Shown here: piece after piece, positions 37,931-52,037 of the stretch
Layout of the letters: each line of letters starts with the position of its first letter
Numbering within the stretch: position 1 is the stretch's first letter
Source: Sistotremastrum niveocremeum HHB9708
Lineage: Eukaryota; Basidiomycota; Agaricomycetes; Sistotremastrales; Sistotremastraceae
DNA: 64,000 nt
NCBI GenBank assembly: GCA_001630475.1
Contig: KV419430.1
Coordinates: 151,031 to 215,030 of the forward strand
Direction: 5' to 3'
The notes under the pieces: model-generated
Told to the model about the DNA's origin: nothing
The model's database searches: none
The model's input: only the letters and a program-made list of their open reading frames with translations
Translations under genes and position numbers: made by a program

Positions 37931-40699
37931 GCAGGATTGAGCGCTTGATGTCCCAACGCGCCGAAGAAGGAAACGAAGAACAACAATGTATCAGGGACGT
38001 GTAGGAATCAAGTGTTGAATTTTTTGTATGAAGGATCGGAATTGGAATTGGATAGTGTTGAATATGGGATTAGATACGGAATTTGGGTTGGGATCGAGAT
38101 TGAGATTGGAATTCAGGTTGAGAAGGAATCGGGAAGGAAGGAAGGAGATGTACATGCCAGTGTAGCGAGCGATTTGTGTTTGGAGGATTGGATATCGATA
38201 CTATTTTTATATAAAATCTTTGTAGGACGTTGCATGTAGTGTTTGTTTGTTGTATGACGATGAATACATGTACTTGTACAACTGCAAATTTGCAGCCTTG
38301 CTTGATAAAATATGCCTTGGACTTAGGGAGCATCGCTGCGCTTTGCCAAGCTGACGTTACCTTAACGTTCCGTCGATATAATGAGCTGCCCGATCGCAAT
38401 GGATAGAACGCCCAGGCTCACGGGATATCAATGAATCCACGTAGGAAATCAAGTCAAAAAAAGGCTCGGATTTGAATTTTATTTAGTGAGTCCTGTGTCT
38501 GGTTTCAGACGATGACGGCCCAGAAGGCGTAGTAGTATGGCATACTACTAATGTAGTCCTTTCGTCACTTCAGCCCGCTGTTCAGAGTCCACGATGGGTC
38601 ACGGCGTCAAGTGGAAGACTAACAGAACGTAGAGAACCCAGCTGCAGAACTTGTATCCACAAGGAAGATTTCAATATCGTGATGATGAGTGCTCCAACTC
38701 TGAAAGCATGGTTCAAACGAGCTCAACGTTATTCTGACGAAAAATAGAACAGGAAGATGTCCCAGCCGCACCCGAAGACGTACCACTGACGTACCACCTC
38801 AAAAAAATTTAAGCAAGCTTCGCGACGACTATCGAGCGAAGTGGAAAACGGATCTGACGATCCGTCGGTGGTGCTATCGTCGCTATTGGTGCTATGGAGA
38901 ATATTACATACTCTCAAATAGACGTACGGACCTCGCTTATTATTATTGATGGTAGCCAATCGTAGCGCGACGCCACGAAGGCTACGGTCTCTCGGCAAGG
39001 CAAGACGCGTACGAGGACGCTTCTGCTGCTTCGCGTCGGCGCGCCTTCGCCATCACAAAAAAAATGGAAGGGTTGACTGAGTACGTGATTTTATTCTGAT
39101 TCTTTTCTTGAGATCCGAATCGGTAGTTCCATTGCTGCAATAGGAAGCGAACTAGTTTTCTTGGTTGCTCTCTTTTGAAACGCGCGTTGGAGTCAGAAAA
39201 TACATGTGATGAAGACGCTTCAAGAAATAGCGTTACCAAGTCCAAACACCAAAACACTGTCGGCTCCGAAATTCATCATGCGCATCCGAGCGTTCTTTAC
39301 TTCCGCCATGCCATGCGCGCCGCTCAAACCCGAACCTTGACCCGAACCCGCATCGAATTCGAATTCGAACGCGAAAGCGCGCTGCACCCAGCGCGCAGAC
39401 TACCTCAAAAAGAAATCCTTCGCGAAAAAAAAGCGAGGAGCTTCTTCCGTAGTTTGAAACACTCTCCCGTAGATTCTTCCTTCAAATTCTTCAACGAAGC
39501 TTTGACGAAGCTTCAGGAATGGAAACATCCAGACTCGTTCGACGATCTTCGAGTGCTTGGAGCGCTAGCATGTTCGTTTCACGCATGTTCCCGCGAGCGC
39601 GAGGGGTGCCGTTTCTTCCGCTCTTCAAGACTTCTCTTCTTCTTGTCTTCTTGTAAATTCGGAAAATAGAAATAAAATATCAGTTCGAATATTCGAGGCT
39701 GAGCTCCGCGACTTTCCTTTCACAGGTCTCACACGGCCTCCTCGGTGCGTCACCGTCACCGCATTGCCCGAGCGAGTCGATTACGACACGGACAATCCTA
39801 ACCTCGGCCCGGACAATCCACTCTCACCCTCCCAGGATCCCAGGCCCAGACCGGAACTGGAAGTACCACCACCGAATATCGACGTGATATCAACGATGGA
39901 ACGACGTGCACATGTAATGCAGATTTCATATATACCCGAATGGATCGAGCGGGAATAAAGCTGCCAAGGTGCCTCGATGTCATGTCAACTTCAATTTCGA
40001 CCTGAGGTTCTGAGTACCTGGACCTTAGATTGACAGCAACGCGCGGTGTTCTTGTCAATGTTCTATAGAATTCGGTGACCGGAACTCAGATTGGATAAAG
40101 GCTCATCAAGTGCGGCCCTGGATAGGGTCGAATTTTGCTCCCGAGTCCGCTATCTAGCGACAGCTGAGATCGATTGGTGACATGATCGACAAGCGACGCT
40201 TATGAGTGTGAATGTGGGATCTGAGATCCCCTATCAGTTATGAACAAGCGGCGTTAGTCGTTAGCCGGACAAAGACGGTGATTGAGCGTATTTTATTGCG
40301 CAAATGCGAATCTCTGCTACACGTAAGAAAGAAAGGAAAAGACAAAACCAGAGACGAAAGACGAGAAAGCGAACGTCAAACTAATAAAGAAGTTCTTGGT
40401 CCGAATGTCCCATCGAGTCAGTCTAGGAGAATAAAGCGAAAGAAACAAATCATTGCATCCTACGAAAGTCCAAGAGCAACTATTAAAAACCGTGTAACGA
40501 CTGGAAGCCCCAAGGCTACTTTTTCTAATGAAACGAAAGACTAGAGACGCGATGATGCCCTCAAAAAGTCAGCAGAGGCAGACAGAAGACGAGAAAAGAA
40601 TCAGAACAAAGTGAGCCAACAAGCGAGACAGCAACACCATGTTTCGTCCAAGACCGAAGAAAGAAAAAAGAAAGAAAAGAGAAGACATGATAGGATGGC
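37931..40699. other. Long stretch without a recognised gene
   Basis: About 2.8 kb. It holds a 10-bp-arm palindrome at 38530-38550 and frames at 39175-39669 (164 codons, Arg-rich) and 39764-39958 (64 codons, acidic and Pro-rich) that match nothing known. The second reads somewhat protein-like and could be one exon of an unseen gene. Confidence 0.45.
38530..38550. repeat. Palindrome TAGTAGTATG-G-CATACTACTA
   Basis: Perfect 10-bp arms around a single G. It is close to neither gene, so a transcription-factor site or the footprint of a small inverted-repeat element are both possible. Confidence 0.7.
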
Positions 40700-41638
40700 T
40701 TACGCCCGAACGCAATCCGTTCCGTTGACACCAACTTTCCATCCCCGCATACACCTCTTCACGTTGCACATGCCAAACGCGCATTCCACATCCGACACAC
40801 CACGAATCATAGCACAATCGGTTCCCATCTTCATCTCGGAGAAATCGCCGTAAGCCGGTGCGGTAGTGCATCCTCCACAAGCGAACAGGTTGTTGCGGAC
40901 GTCCACGCATTCCCAGAGGTTGTCCCTGTGACCACCGTAGTTGGGGACAGGGCAGCGCATCTCGGTAGTGCGGCAGGTGAGGTCGTCGAAGGCGTTAATG
41001 GCGAGTTCTTGCATGGAACGCTTGGCTTTGGTCGAAGGAGGGAGAACGCAAGTCTTGCCGTCAGGAGAGGCGACGAAGGGAGGCTATTCAGACAGAATTA
41101 GGCGCATATATTAGGCATTTTCGCGACGACTTACGATGCATTGGAAGGCACAAGGGTTTCCGGCGGTACAGATGGAGTTGGCATGAGGAGGGAGGGTGCA
41201 TTGAGTGGGATGGTTGGCGTTAATCTTGGCGAGCGTTAGCAAAAATATGCGAAATGAAAAGAAGAACGACGAACCAAGGCTTCAAGAGCGGCAATAACGA
41301 CATCGTCCCCGAGGATATCCGCAGCAAGACCAGCGACCAAGTTAGCCTTGATGAAAACTAGAAGGTAACACGGTGAGCTGATGCGAGAAAAAGAAGCGCG
41401 AAAAACACGCACGAGGCAATGCAGACACGCAAAGACAGAGGTCGACTTTGGCACCGAGATCGAGAAGGTTAAGGCCGAGGAGTTTGTTGAGCTCGGCGAC
41501 AAGATCGAGCTTGACGTCGACACAGAGGTCCAAGAGATCGCGACGACCGAGCCTGAGAGCAGGGCTGGTGGTGGTGGTCGCTGCAGATACGGCAGTCGCA
41601 AGGAGGGCGAAGGGCGTAAGGAATTTGGAGAACTTCAT
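40700..41638 (-). CDS. Secreted cysteine-rich protein with CPL1-like domain
   Basis: Four exons (41413-41638, 41275-41357, 41135-41224, 40700-41083) give 260 aa. Residues 1-19 (MKFSKFLTPFALLATAVSA) are a signal peptide. The next part is Leu/Asp-rich (RDLLDLCVDVKLDLVAELNK). A Cys-rich middle has SICTAGNPCAFQCIPP and SPDGKTCVLPP. The C-terminal 100 residues follow the CPL1-like pattern: CPVPNYGGHRDNLWECVDV, NNLFACGGC, GTDCAMIRGVSDVECAFG and a closing CMRGWKVGVNGTDCV. The domain is named after Cryptococcus Cpl1, a secreted protein linked to capsule and host interaction, but it is widespread in non-pathogenic Agaricomycetes. Cysteines are many and evenly spaced, implying a disulphide-stabilised extracellular fold. 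Its role here is unknown. Confidence 0.88.
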
Positions 41639-44600
41639 TATTGTGGATGTGAAGACTAAGTGTATTTGCAGAGTTCGCAATTAGTGGACCTGAGAGGACG
41701 ACGACCGGGGAGAGAGGGAGAGGACGGGGGATGGTAGTGAGGAAGAAAGAGAGGCACAGGCTACGCCCTTTTATATTCGCCCGTTGTCGGAGACGAAATG
41801 TTGGTTGAGTTCTCTGTTATGTGTCGGAGTTGGATCGGCCCAGAGCCAGATTCGCGCAGGGTCATCGATGTTCTGCTTCGTGCTAATTCAGTCTCTCGGC
41901 TTACCGAATTCGGCAAACTCAGCCGGCTACCAAGACTTGCCTTTTTCGGCGCGAAGATCATTTCAATCGGCATTTCCTCGAGACGGTCATTAAAGCAGAA
42001 GAGATGACGCACTTGAAACGCACAATTATTTCTGGAATATCAGCTGGATCGCCTTTGAATGTCGTTTATCACCGCAGTCAACAACACCAACAGAGAAGAC
42101 GCTAGCATCCGATGTCCCGCTCCGATTTTGAACTACGTTTCTGCGAAGACAGGCAGCGCTCTAGATGCGCACCCTTCTCGTTCGCTGCTTCTACACGTTC
42201 TTGGTGTGAACACTGTTCCCTATCACAGGCTTACCGTACGCCGGCTGCTTTCTGAGACATATTGCTATCTGGTGGTCACCGGACGGGCAGCTGCTATCGG
42301 CCACGACACCAATATGTCTTCATTTGAATTTTGGCACCGTCATCAGCATTCCAGGGTCAACGTTGGGCTTTTGTCTAGAAAAATATGGATCCCTCTGGCG
42401 ACGCACCAAATCGGCGGATGAAGTGCCCGCTTTCAGAGATTTGCTGGACTCAACGACGACCCGTGATACTTGCATCTCGTGATTCTTTCAAGATTGCATT
42501 CCATGAGCGATCTACGGTATCCAGGGGTGCGTAGCCAATCTTCCCCCTTTTTTAATGTGATCATGAGCAAGTTATGGAGCTAAAATGCACAGTCCTAGCA
42601 AAGCCCTCGAGTCTTGCTTTTTTATCCTTTTCCCTCTCGATATAGTATGGATTTCAGGTGTCGTACTCTCCACATTGACTCTCCATACTAACTACATTTT
42701 CCTTAGGCGTCGTGTTACTCGAGAAGTGTATTGAGCACAAGGATACTTGACAGGCTCAATCTTCCAGGCACAACCTTCCATATTCGCCCACGTGCCAACC
42801 ACTTTCTAACTCCGATTCTGATACCTTCGGGCGCCTATCCCGGCTTTCGAGGGCGAGACATTATTTGCATTTCTTTCCATTTTCTCTTCCTGCTCAACTC
42901 AGACAATACGACCTCCGTTCTTCTGTCTCGAAAATATTGTCCCTCGGTCCCTCAATTTACCAGGCCCTCTTCTGGGCGTCACTGATCGTTTGCCCGCTCT
43001 CGTCTACCGATCTTATCACCGCAATGACAGGTGGTCCAACCCTCGAAATCTTGCGCCCACCTTTATTGAGCCCTTGGATCAATTATGCTCCCTGATTTCT
43101 CACATTTCGTGGGTATCTCCTAGGATTCGCCTGGCTGCTGAGTTACGCTATGCTCGACCGTAATGCCACCCCGCAGCCTCATGCATCCCCTTTTCACATT
43201 TCGGACTCACACGAACGTCTTCGCGATACCAAACAAGCTGTCAAAAATCCTCGTGTAACTCACTCAAACGACGTGCTGCCCGTCCCAAGTGTAAATCCAG
43301 CATCGTCTATGATCGACGGTTTCTAGCAGGAAAGCAATACCTACAAAGTGGAGTGGAATGTAGACTATAACAAGAGAATTTAACAATCTTCGATTTCTTT
43401 CGCTTTCCCAGCCATGTCTTCTAACCGCGAGCGATCAAATTAAAGAACCTTGAACGGTGTCCCTCGGATTTCTCAGAGAAGCACGACCTGAGCTTTTGGG
43501 CATGAAATTTCGGCACGGCACGGCACGGTGGAATGATGTCACATCGTGACGCATCGGAAGCTATTTTTAGTTACGCTTCGGAAATCCCGCGACGATCAGT
43601 CTGAGTCAGGAACTAGTACTGCTTTTCCGTTTTCGCTGAGGCTTGTACGGTGCATATTCATATGGGCAATCGAACAGTTCACCGATCAAGCTGGAATAGA
43701 CAGGAGGACGTGGAATCTCATCTCGAAATAGTGACCCCACCTGCTCCGGTTTGTTACTAGTAACTTGGCCTCAACGATGCAGGCCCACAGAATTGCAGCC
43801 GATGCTCAACTCGCCCTCATTGAATTCGACAATTAATCGCCATGGCATATGGAGGACCTACATTGGCAGGTACCAGCCCTGTTTTTCATCCGATCAGTTG
43901 AGATCCATTCTGACAGATATCGCAATGCATGGATCGGACCGATCGGTTCCACACGATGATTTTTCTTTCCTCATTATTTTCTCCCTATAAATGTGAGCTT
44001 TTATTCGATCGAACTGCTCAAAGGTTAACCATCACACACGGTAATTTGGAAGCAGGACCTCGCCAATTTAGACGATAATGATATGACGAGCTCTCTATCA
44101 AGCTCGTACGAATCTAGTATCATGGTCGAGATTCTTCAGTGGAATTCATTTTGACGAGAGCTCCGACTTGGCCCTCGTTGTCAAAGCAAGCTGAAACCTA
44201 GACTGTTCGTGACTGTACCTCAGTCTGAAACTGGCGCTTGGGCTGCTTGGGCAGCATGTTCGGCAGGTTGCATTCAAAATGGTTGGATTTATTCTCCGCA
44301 CTTGGATCCAATCAACAAGTGTTTATTGTTGTTGATTGGTAAACAGTCACTGCGGCCACTAAAACGCGCTTGAGGTGCTGTGAGATTGAGATAAAGATGG
44401 ATGCAAATAAATGGCTGAACTATACACGCTAATATACAAGTCGGCGCACTGAAAGCCGATGCGCGTCAGAAAATAAAATATGAGTTCTAATCACTTGGAA
44501 CAGTCTAATATATATCGGGATACTTTCTGAGTGTCCAGAAATTTTCTAAGGAGCGATCGAATGAACAGAAGAAACTTCAATAAATCTAGTTTCTCCTCCC

Positions 44601-46143
44601 GAATTTCGGTGGTCCCAATGCAAGAGACATCCCAAAATCGTCGGCCTCGCTCTGACATTTCGGACAGATGCCGGTAGAACGATTCGTTATCGCCGCTTGC
44701 TTCACAACAGTCTGAGTTAAACAACATTCAAATGACCGTCGACAAAATATGGTTCTGGAATACCTACGCCATTGCATCGGCAGTGGGCCCCACTCTGGCG
44801 ATGTTCGTGAGCGGCGCTGTGTCTACAATCTGATCTGCCACAGTCTTTGAACATTTGGCTTGAGCTCCTGGGATCGGCGATCCGGTGCTGGGAATCGGGT
44901 CTTAGTGGCGGGTGAGGGAAATGAAAGGTGGCGGGCATACGGAGCATTTGACGTAGAGGTGCATCGAGCTGACATGTCTGGTTCAGAATGGAGTGGCGAG
45001 ACCATAGGGGAGAGACCTACTGAATTTCTTGACACATAGCGAAAGATTTAGTGTCGACGGGGAGCCGGAATAGATTTTTTTGTACGGGATAGTTCAGAAG
45101 GATAGAACGATGAGTGAAGGCGATTTGTTGGGTGGGGGACGTTCCTCCTTGGCCTCGACTTATATACCCAGAACATCATGAAGCCACAGAGGCACATCAA
45201 CCGCAAAGCCACAGGAGCAAGAGCCACATCTTGCTTCTTGTTGTCTCTTGTCGACAGAAGTCGACGAGTCAACTCAAGAAGCTCGCTCGAGGAGGCAAGG
45301 CGGGAACGAGAGTTTGGTGTAGAGAGAGATGTGAAGGAGTTTTGTGACGAGGTTCCTGAATGACAAATATTTATTGTCGTAGAACCCGAGTGGCAGACAA
45401 TACAACAAGGTTTTGACGCTGACTAAGCCTGTAATCCGAGATCGACAGAAGCCAAGTGAGTGGTCGACTAGAGACCAGGGATTGACTTTTGTTCTGAGAG
45501 AATCCAACTGCCACAGGAGTTCCTTTTTCGTCTTGCGAAGTCAAGAGGTACAGCCAGAAGAATTGTTCTCAACGTGTCGTGGATGAAACATCAAAAGTCT
45601 CAGAATTGATACAAAGGGAGGGTAGGGAAATTAACACTAGACCCCCCCAAAACAGCTCATACTTATACAGTACAAAGATAAATGCCATGTCAGAGCAAGT
45701 CGCAGCAAATTTGGCCCCACCCGGCTAATTTAGAACCGAAGGCATATTGAGCCTGAGGCAGTTCGTGACTGCAAGAAAGAATATCCGGCTTACGGAGTTT
45801 CACATGCTGGGCTGTCTCACTCTCTAGCTAACACTCAAGTTGCCGCATGATCGCGAACCTCTCAGCATCCAAAGCTTATAGGTTATTAGCAATAACAATG
45901 TATTTCCAGCAATAACAGCGAGAGGGAGGTGTACAAAAAGAAGGGTAATGCAAGGAGGTTATCAAGAGGCGAAGATAGGAGGTGTCTACAGATAGTCAAG
46001 GAAGGGAGTGGGAGAAAGGCACAGCTGAAATGAGTTGGCGCAAATAAGAAGGTAGTGAGATAGTAATATAGCAAGAAAACTAATAAAAAAATCGGGGTAC
46101 GAGTCGAATGCTTTCCGTTGTTATGATGTTGATGAAGTTTCGT
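41639..46143. other. 4.5-kb stretch without a recognised gene
   Basis: Frames at 42059-42421, 42731-42985 and 44491-45035 were examined on both strands. None resembles a known family. Minus-strand pieces around 44590-44950 contain AHCRCNG and GICPKC, which could be split metal-binding Cys pairs, but no convincing splice model was found. CGGCACGGCACGGCACGG near 43512 is a tiny triplicated unit. The stretch holds the promoter of the CPL1-like gene and the 3' UTR of the RING gene. Confidence 0.45.
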
Positions 46144-49100
46144 TCAAGAAAAAGGAGACGCAGGTCCAAAGGTCCACATAAAGCTACCGGGAATAGACGG
46201 TGTGTTGCCTGAACCCCCATTACTTGGACCAGGATCATTGGAAGAGCTGGGTCCAGCATGGCTGGCGTTCGCTTTGGGGCGACTTCTTTTGACTGAAGTG
46301 CGACAAACTGGGCAGGTACGAGCGCCATGGAGCCATTGCTATGGACACGTTATAAAAGCGAAAAGAATGGACGAACGATCACCACGTACCCCAAGACAAG
46401 CCTTGTGAAACCAATGCTCACACCCCTCGATCCGTTGCATTTCATCATCAAGCAAGTACTTGAGAGGGACATTTCAGTCGAGGACATAGAAGAACAGGGA
46501 GGAACGTACGTCATCCAAGCATATGGGACAACGGGTATCAGTGCCAGTCACAGACCATTCTCTGAATGTTGATGTGGGAAGACGGTCAATAACATCATCA
46601 GGAGTTCCACGGGCTTTGACTTCGCCCATGATGGCCTGCAAACGAAGGAGATTATCATACGAATCATCGAAGTCCTCGTCTCGCTAGACGAAAGTGAGAA
46701 AGCTATGAATAACTTGTGATCGCTGAAGACACTCACAATGAAGTCTCCCAAAGTTGTCGGGTCTCGTCGCCTGTTGGTAAACATCGAGAAGTCCCGCCGG
46801 CTCTCTAAAGCTGTATAAAGTTCCTCCATAGATGTATATGATCGAGGCATCGGAGTTCCGTCAGATTCGAGACCACCGATCGGCCCTCGTTCTCCGTTTA
46901 TACGACCGAAGAAGCTGTTCATCCTTGCTCGTTGAATGCTACTGCTGGTGCCAGCATCCCGATTCAGAGGGTCTGCATCACGAGATAGCAATCGACGACG
47001 TCTTCTCTCCGAATACTCCGTGGGAGAAGGGTCAATCATCTCGCCCCAACGAGAAGAGGTGGGGTGTTGAGCTTCGCGCTCTTCACGACCAACTTCGGTG
47101 CGTGGGCTTCCGAGCGAGCTGACACCCGTTCGCAAGGCACGAGAGAAGACGTCAGAAACGGCCGCACGAGCTTCACCGAACCTAGTAGGGGATCGTGAGG
47201 TCGAACCTTCAGCTTCAGGGCCATGCCGATTGGCTTCCCGTCGGCGAAGGGCTTGATGCAAGCTGCTTGACCTTGGCGGTGGCATATCAGAGCGAGTATC
47301 CAGAGGTGGGCGCCTGCCTTCCATCTGAATGAGATCGCGCACGGTTGCATCGTATGTGGAAGGTCGTGATGCAGATGCAGATGAAGAAGATCCAGCGAGA
47401 CCTCCCGATGTCATAGTAGCCCACGGCGGGCGAGAATGGGCACGGTCAGAATCTGGTTCGTCCGTATGTTGAGACCGGGAGAAGGGCTAAGCTCGGTTTA
47501 GTGATGTCCATTGCTATCTCAAAGAGTGACATACCCTCATCGGGCTGGGGTCCCTCGACCTGCCAGGACCGAACTCAAGTGGGGGCAAGCTCGGGGCGTT
47601 GCTGGAACTTGAACTACTCGCGCTTGCAACACTTCCGGATCCAAAAATGGGGAGATTCTCCTCTCTGCTACGGTTCCAAGTAGCAGGACTTCTTCCCGAA
47701 CGATCCTCGTCGACAGCACGCCTCATCCGTTCAGCTAGAGCTTCTCGCATTCGTATTCTAGCTCGCCTACGGTTGTTCTCGTGAGCAGCCGTCGGGATGT
47801 CTCCATAAACAGGTTCACGAAGAGCAGCAGCTGCAGAAGCGGATCGTTGATGATGGACGGGGCTCAGGAGTTCAGGACGACCATGCGTAGGATTTGGCCA
47901 AACTCTATCCTGATCTCGTGTACCCCCGACACGCCGCTCACTTCGTTCGCGACTTTCCGATGCTCGTAAGCGCTCGCTACGATCAAATTCTAATGCCAAT
48001 CGGCGTTCTTCGATCCTTCGCTGAGCGGTAGTTCGCGGCAACACATCCAACACTTGACGAGACGATGACCCAGGTCTTCGGGACGCTTCTCTAGACTCTC
48101 TGGCCTCTCGAGCACTCTGCAATCTCCTCTGAGCAAGGGTAATACTGTCCTGATCCGGACTATAGCTTCGCGGTATCCTAACTATCCTTGATGATGTTTC
48201 GGGACTCGACGAAAGACCAGAGGGACCAGGGCTGAGACCACCCAGAGAAGATCGCCGACGCAAAAGAGGACGATCGAACATATTGAGAGCTCCCTGAGCC
48301 TGGGTGCCCTCTTCGCTCATAGCCTCACGATCTGAATCGACATGACTGGGCTCCACGGGCGGGAGCGAAAAGAGTGAGGTAGGTGCGTCTCTTAAGAACT
48401 CAAATACACCTCTTCGCCCCTGCTCGCGGGTAACATTGGAAGTCGAGGAAGAGGGTGAATGGAAGATATGGGGTCGAGAGCCCACTCTTGTATTTGAGGA
48501 ACTCGAAGGATGAATGAGGGGACTGCGAGGTCTTGAAGGAGGCCTCAGGACCTGCTCAATGTCCCTTTCGAATGAAGGGTCAAATCCTGTCAGATCGAGA
48601 TCTAATGGGAACGCTCCGTCTGTGCGAGATCTGCGTCGTGCACTTTCGCTGGTAGATGGCAACGAGTCGCTCCGCGGGAAGAGGGTGGTAGGGTTAGCAT
48701 CCCTATCCAGAGACCCGACAGTCGCTGATTCATCGTCTACTTGCATAGCGTTCGCCGATTCGTCTGGCAGGTGATCACGGACACGGCCATGAAGCTGCTC
48801 GCGGAGCAGGTCTGCGCCTCGACCCCATGGTTCATCGTCTGAGCTACCTTCGGAAAAGGAACCATACCCTGGAACAGTAGGAACTCGTCCAGGATATCTT
48901 TCGACGGGACGGAGGATACGCTGGATCGCTCTAGGCGGTAACGATGCCTCAGGGGATGCAGCACGCTGTGGCTGCACGGGGGCCTGCTCGCGAGCAATAT
49001 CTCTGCCGACCAAAACATACTCTGCGCTACTATCTTCCTCAGATGAAGGCGATGCTGACGCTGACGAATTGGACTGGTCTGCAATAGGGTTGGTGATATT

Positions 49101-51675
49101 TTGTGGTCTATTGATGAACGGGTTCTGAGCACTGTCCATGCTAGAATCCGATGAATCTTCTCGAAGAAGTGCCCGCACTCCGGCCATCCCTTCATTTATC
49201 GCGGCCTGGGCGGTGGTTGGCAACGATGTGGAGGATGGCAGCGATGGTGAAGCATTAGATGGCCCCGCGACAGCTCCTGATCTGCCAGACATTCCGGGCG
49301 TTGAGAAACTCTCCGGCAGACGATCTGTCGTAAGCAACGCTCTCAAGGAGCCGGATGGCAGATCGGCGCCATGGGAATAGGGGGACCCCTGACGCATCCT
49401 CGGAGAACGTAGTCTGCTGGATGACCCAACAAGTGTATCAGAGTCGTCTCCGAGTCTGGATGCCCAATGTCTTGAAGGCATGCCAACGAAAGAAGATGGA
49501 CGTTCACGCTCACGATCGCGGTGTGCTTCAGCGAAACGAGGGTTTCGGCGAGGGGATGGAAGCGCTATTGCGACATCAATTGTCAGTATAAGGAGCCCAA
49601 GATTAACGGTCAGGAATATCGAGAACGTACAAGGGAATCTGCTACTGGGCATCAAAGGGGAGTCAACCGTCGCTGGGTTTGAACTGGACTCCGGGAAGAC
49701 ATCAGAGGCTAAGACAAGGAGGCCACACACAAGGGTGAAGGAAGAGGGAGGGGTGAAAGCGCGGTAAAAGTCAGGGTGCGTACATGAGGCTGCCACGCGA
49801 GAAAGACATACCAGTAGGTCGTAACCGGGAAGAACGCTGCGATCGCAGACTGCCGTTCAAGACTGCCGACTCTATTACGGATAACGTGCCCTGGATGAGT
49901 GAATTGATTTACAGAAAAGAAGAGCGATACTCACGAAGTTCTCGTGGAGAATCAAGAGGACCTTGATAAGGACGCTTAATACTAGATCGTTGCGATATAT
50001 AAGAAACCGCACCTCCGTTCTCGGATCCCGACACAGCTCCCGTCCCACTTCCTCCAGTACGATCTGCAGGGCTCATTAATCCGAATCTCAGTCTTGTAGG
50101 CGAAGGCGATGGTGCAAGCTGCAAGAATTCTTGTCGTCTTATTCTTGGCATTGGGCCTCTAGCTTCTTCTATCAGAAGTTGCACAGTCAATCATCAAACC
50201 TCAAACGGAGAAGATAGGGACGTACGAGACGAGGATTCACCGGCGTCAGGAGTTCCAGCAGGTCTATGCCACCATTCTCCCAACGAATCGTCATAAGCCC
50301 ATGTTACCGAAGCTCCCATCCCCGGCGCTGGAGGAAGAGGCAGCAAAGGAGACTCGATGTATCTCCTTGCAGCTAGAGTGGAGGGCGTCAAAAGGCTAGG
50401 ACTCGGCATTGGCGCAGTGGAAGAGGATGGCGTCGGAAGTTCAAGAGGTGTGCGAGGCAGGGGTCTTCGGGACGGTGAGGAGGTTGAACTTGACTCGCCT
50501 CGTGGAAAGTTATGCGAGATCACGTCCGTCAACAAGCTGCGGGAATGCGAGGATTGCTGACTTCCAGGATCGGACGATACTCTTTCCATGTCTACAGAGC
50601 TCGAATCAGAGGCCACCGACGATGCTTGATCAATGACATCCAGGAGATTCGGTCCACTCGTATCGACGCTCGGTAACGCTCGTCGAAGCCAAGGGGGTGT
50701 CATCCGTCCGAGACTGCCTGGCCCGAAGAAATCTTGTTCTGGCAACCCTCGCGTTTCGGTATTGATGGACACAGCAGTGGTTGGAGAAGGAGTCGCTGCA
50801 CTTCGGAAGCGATCTGTAGCCCATCTTTCGAAGGTATTGATCCTAGGCGGAATAGGCCGAGCTGACGAGCTAGCTCGACTTGATTCCCGAGATTGCGAAG
50901 GAGCGGGTGATGTGGGTGGTTCATGAAATGGTAGGGCAGAAAGCAACGAACGGGTTGGCAGTGTTGTAGGGGCTGGAGGAGGGGAAGGCGTGGCTGGGAG
51001 TCGCTGTACCTGGGCTTGAGGCAGCGTAGGTGAAGGGGGAGACTCGAGGACATCATGCATGTCAACGTCCTGTGCTCGATCCTCTCTGTGCTCATTTACG
51101 TCCTCCGCCTGCACGTTGACAAGACGTGCTGAAGGTTCGAACAGCCCTGAAATCCGGATGGGCGATACACCCTCGATGGGGGAGAGGTTTAGGCTAGTAT
51201 GAGCAGTCGTGAAGCTCTCCTCGCCTTCATCACTCTCGCTGACACTAGTGCTGAGGCTCGCAGTTGCGCTCAATGCGCTGACCCGCCCATCTCGTACAGA
51301 AGACAGCGACGCAGAAAAAGATGATGGACTTCGTTCACTAGTGTCGCTCCGAGCTCTCTTATTCCGATCTTGACGACCGAGAGTCGCCCCTCGTCCATAA
51401 GAATTAGACCCATTGTTGAAGCCCAATCCAGAGCCTGTGCCACCAAAGCTCGTGGTGCCGTCCATGATCCCACTTCGACTCTGACCTAAGCCCGAACTCG
51501 ACGGCCCAACAGCGCTGGCAGTACCCACGGCTCCTCCGTGTTCAACGTGATTGGTGGCAGAACCAGGACTGCTGTCATCCAGTTCAAATCCGAATTGTTC
51601 AAAGGAGCGTTTGAAAGACGTCGTGGAAGATGGAAGAGCGAGCTGGAGCCGAGGCGGATGTCCTGGCGAGCTCAT
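46144..51675 (-). CDS. Giant RING-H2 finger protein, probable E3 ubiquitin ligase
   Basis: Nine exons (50226-51675, 49935-50168, 49812-49862, 49631-49708, 47535-49564, 46737-47486, 46510-46683, 46390-46458, 46144-46338) join in phase to about 1,676 aa. The start is the ATG at 51675 (MSSPGHPPRLQLALPSS). About 1,500 residues are Ser/Pro/Arg-rich, without recognisable folds, and probably disordered. Only the C-terminal end is structured: DEDFDDSYDNLLRLQAIMGE, then the RING-H2 finger spread over three exons. It reads CPICLDDYLLDDEMQRIEGC, HWFH, KACLGQWL and CPVCRTSVKR, i.e. C-x2-C...C-x-H-x2-H...C-x2-C. A 40-residue Ser/Pro tail follows. The long disordered body with a terminal RING resembles fungal RING-H2 proteins of unknown target. 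Its direct neighbour upstream on the same strand is the E2 UBC13. Confidence 0.9.
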
Positions 51676-52037
51676 GATTTGTGGATGAGTCGACGTCGGG
51701 TTTGGAGGGGGTATCGTCGGAGCTGAACGATTTTGGGTAGCCAACCCGACTTCGATGTTCTGTTGAATTTTTCTTTGAAAATAGACCGAGGTAGATTGTA
51801 GAACTTAGATACAAGAGGGTGGCAGCAAACGATCTGATGTTGGAAATGACAACAATCAGAGGCAGTGGGCTGTTGCGATTTGTTTGGCGCGCGTCCTCGT
51901 CGCGTCAGACGTTGAGACAAAAACTCAAAAAATTCAATTTCAATACACAGACAGGACTACCAAAGGTATGAGATTATAGAACAGGGCACAAAGGCTCATG
52001 TACAGGGAAAAAAGATGGAAAGGCAGAAACGGCGCAA

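Noticed and set aside
37613-37948. Three overlapping plus-strand frames after calcineurin
   Set aside because: They arise from the C/T-rich tract, which rarely contains stops, and read only Phe/Leu/Ser/Pro.
39175-39669. 164-codon Arg-rich frame
   Set aside because: No recognisable domain, low-complexity composition and no supporting context; left as unannotated.
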